The notes below the pieces were generated by a model. The model had not been told where the DNA came from, searched no databases, and worked only from the letters and a program-made list of their open reading frames with translations. A program made the position numbers and the translations under genes. From Chrysophaeum taylorii (lineage: Eukaryota; Sar; Pelagophyceae; Pelagomonadales; Pelagomonadaceae): a stretch of 64,000 nt of DNA. Below, piece by piece: positions 21,334 through 32,242 of this stretch (its first letter is position 1; the number at the start of each line of letters is the position of its first letter). The stretch is from the NCBI GenBank assembly GCA_029834535.1, contig JAQMWT010000067.1, positions 16,534 through 80,533 of the forward strand, given 5' to 3'.

Positions 21334-24300
21334 ATGGCGACTCACGACCCACAAATTCCGAGTCTGGAATCAACGAAGCCATTCGCTACACAACAAGCTC
21401 TCTGGCACCAGCTCCAAGCTAATTTGCAACAGCTCAAAGCTACTTTCTTAGATCAACTCGCCGCTGATAACGCGGCCTTAAAAGCCAACAGCGCCGCTGA
21501 CTTCGCTAATCTCAGAGCCAAACACGCTGCCGAAAATGATGCGCTCGCCGCAAAAATCGCTGCCGCAATCGCAGCTCAAGACGAGCAACTCGATCAAGAC
21601 GTGCAACTCGATCAAGACGAGCAATTCGAACAAGCTTCCACAACAGCTGTTCTTACGGCAACCCCCCTCAAGAAAAACGAAGTCGCGACCCAAGGCCCGA
21701 TCATCTCGATGGTCACCCCCCCTTATGCCGACAACTCCGCCGGATGTCAAACACCCCACGGCAAAATCTCAGACCCCACTACCTTCCCTCCGGACCCAGG
21801 CATAGCCAAGGTTACTCCACAACCTGGCACGTTTACGAGGACACTCCACCTTGTTCGATTATCGCACCAGCAATGTTGAACACTCCACCACCACTCAACA
21901 ATAATCTCTTCATTCCACCAACCCCACCGGAGCCTCCACCTCCTTTACTGGAGCCTAACTCCCCACTATCGGCGACTCCCACTTCACCATCTTTTCAAGT
22001 TCCCCAACATCCTCGTCAACCCCTTCGCCGCAACACTCATTACCTTCCTGATGATCATGCCACCTACGGCCATGACGGCCCCGGCACCGTCATCCCTGAC
22101 CAAGCCCCCACCGCGGCTCAAGCTCCTGCCGCCCCACCGTCGGACTCTCCTGTCCAATATCCATCATACTCCGCGAGTCACTCTCCTCAAGAATTTCATC
22201 TCCATTCACAAGACCATGCCACCTACGGCCACGACGACCCCGGCACTTCAATTCGTACCCCAGCTCCTTCCGCAGCTCAAGCTACTGCCGCCCAACCATC
22301 GGACCATCCTGACCGACCTTGATCACCTTTCGAAAGTCGTCGCTGTTCCCCCGATTTTCATATCCACCCGCGTGACTACGCACTCCACGGCTACGACCAT
22401 TCCTCCATCTCCACCCAAGCAACACTCCACCTCCCTTCTCAAAGTTCCAATGCACCTCCGTCTGCGCTCCAACGCGAGTTGGCCACCACTCAGGTTGCAT
22501 TCCGCTCCCAAATCGCCGACTTGGCCGCAACCAAGGCCATGCTCATTCGCAAGGACGACGCTTTGTCCTCCACAGCCGCCAAACTCACCATAACCGACGC
22601 CGCCCTAGCGTTCGCCACCGCCCAGCTCGCCATCCAAAAAGCTGACGAATTGGACTACACCCGCGCGGAACTCCATCTCACCCACACCCAGTTCAAGGCA
22701 CTCGAAACTGCTCACGCTGATATCCGCCGCAACTCCCACTTTAAAACCAACGCCGTCCTCAACACCATCCTTACCTCCTTGGATGCCACCCACCCCACCC
22801 AAGATGCTGCATCGCATCTTTCACCTCCATTCCACCTCCACAACCTACCTTCCTTCCCTTCCGAACCAATCTCCAATACCTCTCTCCCGATTCTCCCCGA
22901 GTATCATCACCACCTCCACGGATGCCCCGGACCTGGTTCTCCTGGTTCACCACCCACTCCGTCTCTCTGTTCTCAACCTCCCGCCATCTCTGGCCCCTCC
23001 TCCTCTGCCAAATCACTCTTCGCCTCTCTAGCACCCCCTGAACCCCTTTGCACCCGCTCGCCTTCTCAGCCACCTAGTTCATCCCAACTCGACCACATCC
23101 CCGCGTCCGAGTTGCGAGGGCGCACATCCAACACCGGCGACCGTATCCCTACCACCAGCGACGATCATCACCACGTGCAAAGTCCCACCAAGAGTCAAGA
23201 CCACCCACATCAAGAGTCGACAAGTTCCGAACTATCAAAAGACAGCCCTTTGCCAGACGGTCATGCTCACCATCATGCTGCCAAGACATATGCACAAGGG
23301 CTTCTTCTCTCCTCGGGCACAACGGCCCAGGAAGCAGTCTTGTCGAAGGAACACCAAGCCACCTCGATCCCACTTTCGACAAGTCAAAGAACAAGACACC
23401 TCGAGACGTTCCCGAGTATTATGCCTACATCGACTATGGCAACCACTCCCAAGGACCCAAGGCTCCGCCGTACTCTATGCCCCAGGCACAAGAGCCGCAG
23501 GCTACTGAGAACATCCCCTCACATTCAGCCCCCTGGTATGATGCATGCAGCGAAGAAGCAAGACCCACTTCACTAGCCTCGAAGATGGTCTCCTCGACCA
23601 TTCCAGATCAGCCACCTGATCCAAGCACCATCACCAATGCCCCCGTAATGCCGTATCCACAAGGACAAGACACGCTGTCCACGGTCCCACGGTCAACATA
23701 CTCGCAGGTACTCACCGCACCTGCAGGTATCAGCTCAGATTCACCAGGCACTCCCGCCTTGTTCGATATCTCTCGATCAGCAGCTCCCGATCACTTCGAA
23801 GCTGGTTCCACCTCGCTGCCTTCTCTCCCCGAAGACAGGCGCGCACTGCCGCTCACCGGCACTTGCTGTTGCACCCACCATCCATCTTCTCGGCCGGATG
23901 CACTGGATGACACTGCTCAGCAGGTTGCATGGACCCATCTGCGATCACCATGTCACGATTCGATGGATATCTTCGCACGAGCACCAGTCGCAGCACATGA
24001 TCACCCGCTCCCCAAATTTGAGTCAGAGGACGCAATCCTTTCGGCTGCCGATCCTTATGTCTCACCGCGACCAAGCTTCTGGAAAGCCTTCCCCATGGCC
24101 GCAGTAACAGACAGAGATTTCGAGAGTTCTGAACGGCCCGATCAGCCGCAAACCATGCACGATTCCATTGCGACCACTTCGGTCCTTTATGTCCCCTTGC
24201 ATAGCTCTCTTCTGGACGCCACACGCTCGCGCTGCCTCCGGAAAATCGATGTTGCGCTCTCAGGAAACATTCTCCGCGCAGTATGCACAGACTCGCTCCA

Positions 24301-25970
24301 CCTGAACCGCTTCTGTCAGCACTTTGGCATCGCTGGAATGTACGACAAACGTTCCACGCCAGCTGCCGGCTCCATCACAAACATGCATCCAAGTCACGCA
24401 CGTTGCCTCCCTCAAAAGCGCCTTATCGCTCGGCACGTCACTCCTCATTTGAGGACGCATGTCACATGCCCGCACCTTCGAATGCTCTACACGCCTATGG
24501 GCAACCCTGGTCACTACGGCACTCACTGCTCTGGTCCCCGCATCTCCGCTATTGAGGATGCACCCAGCAGGACTGACCCTTTCATCGCCCTTGGTTCTAC
24601 TGCACTTCTCTCCTTCGGCGATCCCCCTTTTCGAATTCCTGCCCTGGACCCCAAGCATTCCGCGCCGGATACTCCCCACCACGGGATCTCAGCTCACGCG
24701 CCCATCTGCCCTACCTTGCAGACAGGTCAGCCGCGAGCCACACCCCTTTTGGCACTGACTTCGGACCACTCGCATCACGCGCTTTTGCTCTTGGAGCATG
24801 ACACGCTTTTCGATGCTCTCCGCGTCGCCGCCTCTAACACCAAGACACTCGTCATTTCCACCGACGCTCCGCGCCGCAACGTATCTCACGACCTTCAGAT
24901 CACCGAAATAAGTCGCTCGCGCCCGCACCACGTCGCGCACGCCTTACGAGGGCGTATTTCAATTGGTGACCTCACAGGTCTATTGATGCATTTTCCGACG
25001 TCGAGCTTTGAACTTACGAGTCACTTTACGGCAATCCCCAATGCCAAGACGTCTGAAGCTGCGCAACCATGTCTCTGGAACTCCAAAGCCACAAAAACGG
25101 CCAGACAAGAAAGCACTCAGCTCTCCACAGCTGCTAAACAGCTACTTCTAGTCTCGCACATAGTAACGAGTACTATCTCGCAGTCTCTATTAGACGACAA
25201 GACGAAAGATAAGACCACAACGGCCAGCTACACCAGCCAGCTCATTGATGTAGCAGACGAGACAATGCAAACCAACTGCACAGCACGGTTCCAGACTATG
25301 CAGACGATGCTCAGGTCCAACGCTCAATTGCTCGACCACGCACACGTTCTGTCACCTGACCTTGCACTGCTACTGGCTCCTGTCTCATTCATAGCTGATG
25401 CACCCCATCCGATGGACCAGTCCTTCAGATATGTCCCGCTCACAGAAGCACCACTGCAGGACAAACAGGTACATCATAAAGATACAGGTAAACGCACCAC
25501 GATCACGCGCACAAGCTCATTACGCCTATCCGATCACGACGAGACGAAGCTACAGCTTTGCTTGTTCCCTTCGCCTCTGGAAGACAAAGGCCGCCTTCCA
25601 GTCCCCCAGGCTTGTCAGTGTAAACGCTTCTATGGGACCTAATAATGTCCTTAAGGAGTTAGGGCCTAAATCCCTACCTTGTGTAGTAGCATGTGACAAG
25701 CGGAATGGTCTGTACACGCCTAAGACTGCACGGAGTCTCTGCCATGTACCCGGAGAGGGTCAAATCTCTCCAATGTCACCACTTGTTGCTCTCCGCGATG
25801 CAATCACTATAAATAATGCTTCTAACGACCAGTCCGAAGACCATGACTCTTCCTCTCCAGAATTAAAGAGACTCGAAGACAATAGTGATGATGAGTTGGA
25901 CCACGCATCTGATGCTGAGGATGCTGTTTCTCTACGCAACGTAACAACACGTCCAACTTCCTCCTCCTAA
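21334..25970 (+). pseudogene. gag-like protein of an LTR-type element, family 1
   Basis: The ATG at 21334 (MATHDPQIPSLESTK) opens an Ala/Gln-rich coiled coil (QQALWHQLQANLQQLKA onward). The reading frame then shifts (21744-23576 frame, one TGA at 22320) through a Pro/His-rich part with two DHATYGHD(G/D)PGT repeats and a second coiled coil (LAATKAMLIRKDDALSS). It shifts again to the 23477-25642 frame and then to 25398-25970, which ends in an acidic SDDELDHASDAEDAV tail. There is no CCHC knuckle, protease, reverse transcriptase or integrase. I take it as a structural (gag-like) protein by layout only. It could also be a decayed host gene. Confidence 0.4.
25612..25772 (+). repeat. direct repeat, first copy
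   Basis: About 160 bp starting TTGTCAGTGTAAACGCTTCT, repeated at 26126-26287 with a few substitutions and indels. This copy lies inside the 3' coding part of the gag-like ORF. Confidence 0.8.
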
Positions 25971-26125
25971 CGTTAATTGTTATGTTACCTTCTCCTTTAT
26001 GTTGTTGTTTTATGTTTAAGTTAGTCGCTGTTCTCATGTATCGTACACAAGCTTCACACTCAAGAACGTCTGGAATGCATAAAGCCTTTCACACGTTGAG
26101 GGGGTCCAGAGCGCTTCGTTCCTCG

Positions 26126-26287
26126 TTGTCAGTGTAAACGCTTCTATGGGATTTAACGTCCTTAAGGAGCTAGGGCCTAAATTCCTACCTTGTGTAGTAG
26201 CATGTGACAAGCGGAATTAATGGTCTGTACACGCCTAAGACTGCACGCAGTCTCTACCATGTACGCGGAGAGGGTCAAATCTCTCCA
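26126..26287 (+). repeat. direct repeat, second copy
   Basis: Matches 25612-25772 but is no longer in an open frame. The spacing is about 514 bp. It could be a tandem duplication of the element's 3' end or part of a solo LTR. Confidence 0.8.
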
Positions 26288-27176
26288 GACGTTTACCAGA
26301 TCTGACCACTGTCATCGCGACGACGCCAAAGTCAAGATTTTTGATGTGACAAAATTTTCGAGTCGCGGTGCAGCCCTTACAAGTCTCCGTTCGTTGTGCT
26401 CGCGCTCATCATCATGGTCTAGCGCGTCGCCCCGTAGGTATGTAGGAATCACGTGTTAACCTACTGATGTGTTTCTATGTATCGTCTGTCGTGTGCCGAG
26501 GCTAGGGGAACTGGACCCTGCCTTTTTGTTCCCTCCCTGAAACCTGTAAGCTTGCCACACTCACACGGTGTCATAGACGGGATGGTCTCAGGGTGACTTA
26601 ACCACTGCCTTCTCTGCAGATACGTGATGGGCGCGGTTTCAGTTCAAGCAATTCGAACCAAGCTGTGCCAACGGCAGATTCAGAAGGAGCGGCAAGGGTG
26701 GCGGCGACGAGGAGGAGGCGAAAAAAGCCGAGGTCAGGAGCTCAAACTTCTGCGAGGGCGACGCCTTTGTGGGATCAGCACGCCCGTAACGGAATTCGGC
26801 AACGGCTCCGACAAATCCGACTCCTTCCTCAGGTCCGAGCGGCTTCAAGTCGAAACCAAATTGCTGCGTCCATCGACGGGCTGGCAGTTGATTATCGACG
26901 ACGGCGGTCAGAAGGTGTTGAACGAGCAGATGGCCCTCAAAAAGAAACACCAATTCATTTATTTATTTATTTAGTCGAGAAGGAGAACGAGGTTACAACT
27001 CTTGATTAAGAAACGACGACGCGAGCGAGAGGATGACATTGTCGAGTTGGAGAAGATCGAAGGCGCTGACGACCCTTACCCCATTCGTCGAGGTTATTAT
27101 TACCTTGAAGACTTCCAACTTTCCAACTCCAGTCCCTTGTGCGTTCTCTTGAGCTCGTATTGTCACCTATTACCGA
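26288..27176. other. no clearly supported gene
   Basis: Open frames exist on both strands (for example plus 26624-26974 and minus 26639-26953) but no domain can be read. A TTTA run lies near 26955. The minus strand may carry the 3' flank of the Harbinger-like relic. Confidence 0.35.
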
Positions 27177-27522
27177 TCATCGGCTATTTCTTTGATAACA
27201 CGCGACCGAGCGTCTGCGTGGAAGGGGGCGGTTACACGGGGCGGCCGTCGCGATCGAAGACGCGAATCCAGCTGTCCGGCTGGAATTGGATCTCGCCAAG
27301 GAGGTCGGACTGGAGGTTGTTGGTGCCGACGCGACGATCGATTCAAAAATTTTGTGGCACAGCAGCATACGAGTGGAGGGGAGCTCGCCGATCAGCGCAC
27401 TTCAAGCTTGCGCCAGAGCACTGCGAACGAGCATGCCAAAAGCGCATAGTTGAAGCTGTCTTCTGGCGAGCCAGAGACGTGCTAGCACGGCGAACGGAGC
27501 AGCAGTAGGCCGGAGGGTCGCC

Positions 27523-27597
<75 letters not shown>

Positions 27598-28080
27598 AAG
27601 AAACTTCTGGGAAATAATGCTGCCGCTCTCGAACTGCTCATACGGTGACGTGGGGCGGTTCCAATCATGCACGGAAGCTGATGTCAAAGAAGAGGAAACG
27701 ACGCCGCGCGAAGCTCGGGCCAACAGGCCGTACTTATCCATGGTAACGCTGAGGTTTGTCCACCGCACAGCCCGGGTTTTTGATCTCGAATACGCAGCCC
27801 TCGATGGCGCCGACGCAGCCCTTAAAGCACTGGTTGCAAGACGGAAGCTCGACAGCGTTCAAATCAGCCTCGGCGACCAGGAACCTTAGCTGCACGTTTA
27901 TGGCGTCGATTCTGCGCCAGGCCGAGTTCTAGAACTCGGCAATTGAGAGGCCGTAGGTGATGTCCCAGAGCTCGGGTCCGATCTCGCTACGCGCGTCCGA
28001 TCGTCGCGCCAGAGCGACGTCCCGAGTCGTGATCCGATGCCGAATCTTCGACCTTCAACTCCTCCAACCCCATTCGGAAG
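27177..28080 (-). pseudogene. Harbinger/PIF-like transposase (DDE_Tnp_4 type), relic
   Basis: Reading the minus strand: ELWDITYGLSIAEF with a stop, then AWRRIDAINVQLRFLVAEAD, then NQCFKGCVGAIEGCVFEIKNPG. The last matches the CVGAIDG...I..P block around the first catalytic Asp of DDE_Tnp_4, but the Asp is Glu here. The segment that would hold the second Asp is replaced by the (GA)n tract at 27525-27601. Beyond it, FNYALLACSFAVLWRKLEVR and LVCCCATKFLNRR resemble the C-terminal FGLL..RW.iL...C..LHN block. Stops and frame changes mark it as dead. Confidence 0.5.
27525..27601. repeat. (GA)n microsatellite
   Basis: About 34 GA units followed by GAAA units, located inside the Harbinger-like relic. 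Confidence 0.95.
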
Positions 28081-28511
28081 TTCCGCCGGAATGGAACACC
28101 CAGGACGACGACACCCACGCGTCCCAGTCGTAGCGCTTGTCAGTCAGGTTGGACTCGCTTAGTGCCACGGAACTGGCGACCACAGGCGCTCTGCCACCAC
28201 AATTGCGCAGCCGCCCTGGCCGGCGTTTTTTGCGCCTTGTGCTCGCGTCTTCACGCCAAAGATCTTAAACTAAGGCTCGTTCTCTAAAGAACGAAAGTGG
28301 GCCAAAAAAACAAAAATGAGGCGCTGATTTTTTGGTACGAGTCCCGATTTTATTTTGGTCCCCAACTTTCTTTCCTCTAGCTTTGTAGAAAAAAATATGA
28401 GTCAGCTTGACGTCATATGGCTTGGAGAGAGAGAGAGAGATTCTGACGTTGCATAGCATAATAGCCATACATAAATAATCGGAGGCACCAGAGAGGCCAT
28501 TGATTAGTGTC

Positions 28512-30684
28512 CCGTGTCGTCATATACTGAAAAGTACTCAAAACGGAAACGACGGACGTAATTGTTAGTACGAATACAAAATTTCGCTATGTATTGTTAG
28601 TACAAATATACAAATTTTCGGTATGTTTGGCGCTCAAATAAACATCCTTCATGCTCCCCACACACACCCCCCTCTTAGCAGTCGACATTTAAAGACAAAC
28701 AAACTGACATCCTCACCACGCTCGACAACAAGGTGCAACTCTACGACATCAAAACCCTCGCTTGGGGTTCGTTGTACACCGCCCACGCCCTCCATCCCTC
28801 CCACCCGTCGCCTGTCGATCGGCGCGCAGCGCAAGTCCACTCCGAATACCTCGCTCAAATAAATAATCAAAGCTTTCGTGATTTTATTTTTTTCGTGCCT
28901 CCGAAGCTAGCCGTTGACAATTTTGAATTATGGCGTACAGGAGCCGTTGCCAATAACGACTGAAAAAGATTCCGAGAACGGTCGAATATGTCGTGCGAGT
29001 CGTTGACAGCTTCTACATTGCTGCTGCTGCATCGAAAATCACGCCGTTATGTCGGAGCCGTTGGCGTTTTCACTTTTTCTTGAGTCCTTTTGAGGAGCTC
29101 GTTCTTGAATATTCCAAGAACGATGCTCATGCGTCAGATTCATAATAACGTAGCACTTCAAGGTTCGACCAACTCTTTCTTCCGAATAACGACTTCCAAG
29201 AATTCCGAGAACAATGGAAAGCCTCGAAAATTTAATTGTTTCGTGGTAGGCGTTGTCTGCGTCGACAGACTTCGCGTGAACGCAGCAGTTCAAGCTTCGA
29301 ACAGAAAGCATAGAAAAAGAGTGATGCCCACGTCTCAGGAACTCGCGGACCAGCGACGGCGTCTGCTCCAAAAAAGAGCGGCGCCTGGTCGCAGCGCCTG
29401 GTCGCGAGAGACACGAGCGGCGGCGACGAGGTTGCGATTGCGAGGGCGGCGAAGAACGCCAACTCGCAGGCCGCCGCTGTACGAAGCCAAGAGCGCGCCT
29501 TGCGCGCGGCACGCGACCAGGCTGCGATTAGGAGGGCGGCGAAGAACGCGAACCGCATGGCCGCGAAGAGGATCCACGAGGCTGCTGTCGTCAGGAGTCG
29601 CGGCGTTGAAAAGCTAAACACGATAATGCGGTCGACACCACCGGCGAAACTGATACGGTACATGAACGCGACGATGACAACCAGTCTGCGAGAGAGACGC
29701 AAGACGACGATGCGCTCGGAACCAGCAGCGAAAGTGATGCCGTTCATGAACTCAAGCATGACTACGAGGCTGCGGTCGCCACGAGGGGCAAGGACGCGGA
29801 ATGCAACGGCACAAAACCTGGCGAATACCAGCCACGACCGAAGCCAAAGATGACAATGCTCTCATCACCACCGGCGAAAGTCACGCGGTAGATGAATCTC
29901 GGGGGGATGACAACCAGGTCGAGGTTGACAACCACGCTGCGGACCAGAAAACAAGCGCAACGCGTCGACGGCGCCACCTTCTTCGTTCTGACGATGCTGC
30001 AGCACACGAACGAAACCTCCAAGCCAGACGAGATGCTCGCACGCGTCTGCGTTCTGACGCGAACGATGGCGATGCTTGGGCGACAAGCACAGTCGAAGCT
30101 CGGGCTGCGAGTAAGCGGCGGCGCCGTGCTACTCCGATACGTTCGAACGCTATGCACAAAAAAATTGCCTCACGGCGCGGGAAATTTCGGGTTACCTCCT
30201 CGCAAGCAAGCAACGATCCGACATGCTGGAAGCTTGTCATCGACCACATATAGTGAGTGAGTGGCCCACGAACTTTCTTTCTGCGAGGACAGATTTCGTT
30301 TTGATCGTTTTTCCTTGCAATGTGACTCAGTCCACGGCGTTGTCAGAATATGACCGAGTTATCCTCGACGGCGCGACCCTTCCACATTTTCGAGACAGCG
30401 CCACTCATCATCTTGGCGCTTTGCATCTTGTCTTACGAGCATCGTCAGCTTCGCACTTTTAACGCAACCAGAGCTTGTTTTGCGTTGGACACTACCATCG
30501 CAAGAAATGCAAAACGACGCGTTTCTCGCGTGCGGAGGCCAAAGACCCTTACGAATAAGAGAACCCGAATACCTCGAACTACCGACACAGTTCCCGCCAG
30601 GTACCACGATATGCCAGGATCAACACAACTACACCGGTTTTCGATGTTTTTTGGTCGCCCGAGAGACGAAGCTACTCTCGACTA
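28512..30684 (+). mobile_element. repeat unit R, copy 2 (inverted relative to copy 1)
   Basis: The reverse complement of 14564-16484, with the same outer limits, from GTGTCGTCATATACTG (about 28517) to CGAAGCTACTCTCGAC (30684). It is about 250 bp longer, mostly because of a non-LTR fragment inserted at 28636-28862. The two copies form a 13-kb-spaced inverted pair. Confidence 0.7.
28636..28862 (+). mobile_element. non-LTR (family L) fragment inserted in unit R
   Basis: It begins with the family-L 3' tail (CATCCTTCATGC...CTTAGCAGTCGACATTTAAA, then GACAAACAAAC). It runs directly into ORF sequence (GACATCCTCACCACGCTCGA...) that normally lies upstream of the tail, so the piece is head-to-tail joined or circularly permuted. 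GCTCAAATAAA occurs at both borders (about 28633 and 28854), and the uninterrupted repeat copy has a single related site, which supports a target duplication of about 11 bp. Confidence 0.6.
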
Positions 30685-30685
30685 G
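29324..30685 (+). pseudogene. unit R protein, copy 2
   Basis: The ATG at 29324 matches the copy-1 start (MPTSQELADQRRRLLQK). An extra GGTCGCAGCGCCT-type insertion near 29390 breaks the frame. The 29801-30253 frame keeps the Asp-rich part (DDNALITTGESHAVDE) and reads through where copy 1 has TGA, adding AAHERNLQARRDART and ARAASKRRRRATPIR. A further segment (30350-30685) is the Helitron-like region noted in copy 1. Both copies are individually broken at different places. Confidence 0.45.
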
Positions 30686-30949
30686 GCACGAGTTGCTTGG
30701 GCTTTGATGACGATGTTGCCCGGATGAAGCAGCCAAAGAGCAGTACAGTGTTTACGAAATGTTGGGCGGTACAGAAGTCTCTGAAGGGCAGGATATTTCG
30801 TCGTCTGATGTGGCACCTTTTTGGAGAGAGAGATAGGGTCTAGTAGTTTTAGGGTGACTGTTTTCTACAAAGCTTCAGCCATTTTTTTTTTGCCAAGAAA
30901 CACGATTTTGGGGAGGAGGGATGGCCCGGATGAAGAAAGCGGACGCACT

Positions 30950-31972
30950 AGAATCCCAGCGGCGTTGGGCGGCAATGCGGAGGATCCGTCCCGAGTTGGA
31001 CGCCAGCTCGTGGTTCCCGATAGATTTTTCCAAGCCGCATATCAAGAAGGACTTGCGGACATGAAGCGGTGCGCGCTGTTGGGAAGAACGCTGTGTGGAG
31101 CGGCTCGAGAAAAACGACGAACCCCCTGGCTATAACGATGCCGACGAGGTGCTGCCCTCTGGGGAGCACGGGGAGCATCCGACGCGCTCCTTGACGGCCC
31201 TTCGACCCTAGGCACCAACGCGCTAAAGGCAAAAATCGGGCGACGACGACGCCGGATGCAAGTACGTGCGCGTCAGTCTCAGAGTCACTCGAAGTGCTCG
31301 AGTCGCTCGATTTTCGACGGGGAAGAGGGGGAATGACGGCTGTCGCGGCGAAACGACGCCTTGCCCCAAGACTTGACGCGCGGCGGTGACGGGCCCGCGG
31401 ACGCCGCCGGAGATCAGTCAGATATCCCGACGCTCGCCCTCGTGCACCACCCGGCGGACTCGGGCCATGAAAAAAGGCGCCCCGAACATCGTTTCCGCGC
31501 GTCCGGAAGTTCTTCACCTCGGCGAAGCAGTCTCGAACGCCATCACGTCGGGCTCGATCTCCGTATCCTCGCTCCTTCTTGAGTGCAGCCAAAGCGGCCT
31601 CGGCGTCCGCGAACGTCGCGCCAACAACCGGCGATGGCGGCGGCAGCGGCTTCGCTTCATCGCTCGAGCTGCCATTGGTGTACACGCGAGAAGAGTCTGG
31701 TGTCGCGTCGACAAGCCCCCAGAGCAGCTTGGCCGTGCTGTCCGTCCCAGGAGCCCGTTGCGAGGAGTTCGCTCGAAGGCGACCGAGTTTACCCAAACCC
31801 GAACGTCCCTCGAGTCTCCACACCCCCCAAAGCTTGGCCGTGAGGAGGTCAGGTCGCCGGCGGGCGAGAAGGCGACCGCGTATACACTATCCAAATGCCC
31901 CTCGAACGTGTGGCACCGCGATCTTACATCACATAGCTTGGCGGTGTGCTCGTCAAAGCCCATTCCCGTCAC
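30950..31972 (-). pseudogene. WD40-like protein, frame-broken
   Basis: The minus strand from 31972 reads HTAKLCDVRSRCHTFEGHLD and SVYAVAFSPAGDL. This is a WD40 repeat pattern (..KLWD..., GH...V..VAFSP.G..) with Trp replaced by Cys. After a frame change it reads GLVDATPDSSRVYTNGSS, then a FADAEAALAALKKERGY helix (30948-31823 frame). Only one repeat boundary is clear, so the family call is tentative. Frame changes may be introns or indels. Confidence 0.35.
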
Positions 31973-32242
31973 GACTTCTTCTCGTTTTCTGTCATTTTTT
32001 GAAGAGCTGTGCTGTAAGAGAATGCTCCCTTTGACAACAAAGTGGGGTATTTTTCAGGTGCTGATTTTTGCCCCAAAAAAATTTGCTCCCGCTGTACCCA
32101 GAGGTTTCCATGCTTTCCAATAGCAATAGGGTCGCTATTCTTGCAACGGCCACAGCGGCGTACGAGTCTTAGACAGATTCTGGTCGGGCCGCCGGGGCAC
32201 GGACAGACTATGTGTGGGAGCAGCGGGAGCAGCAGACGGAGT

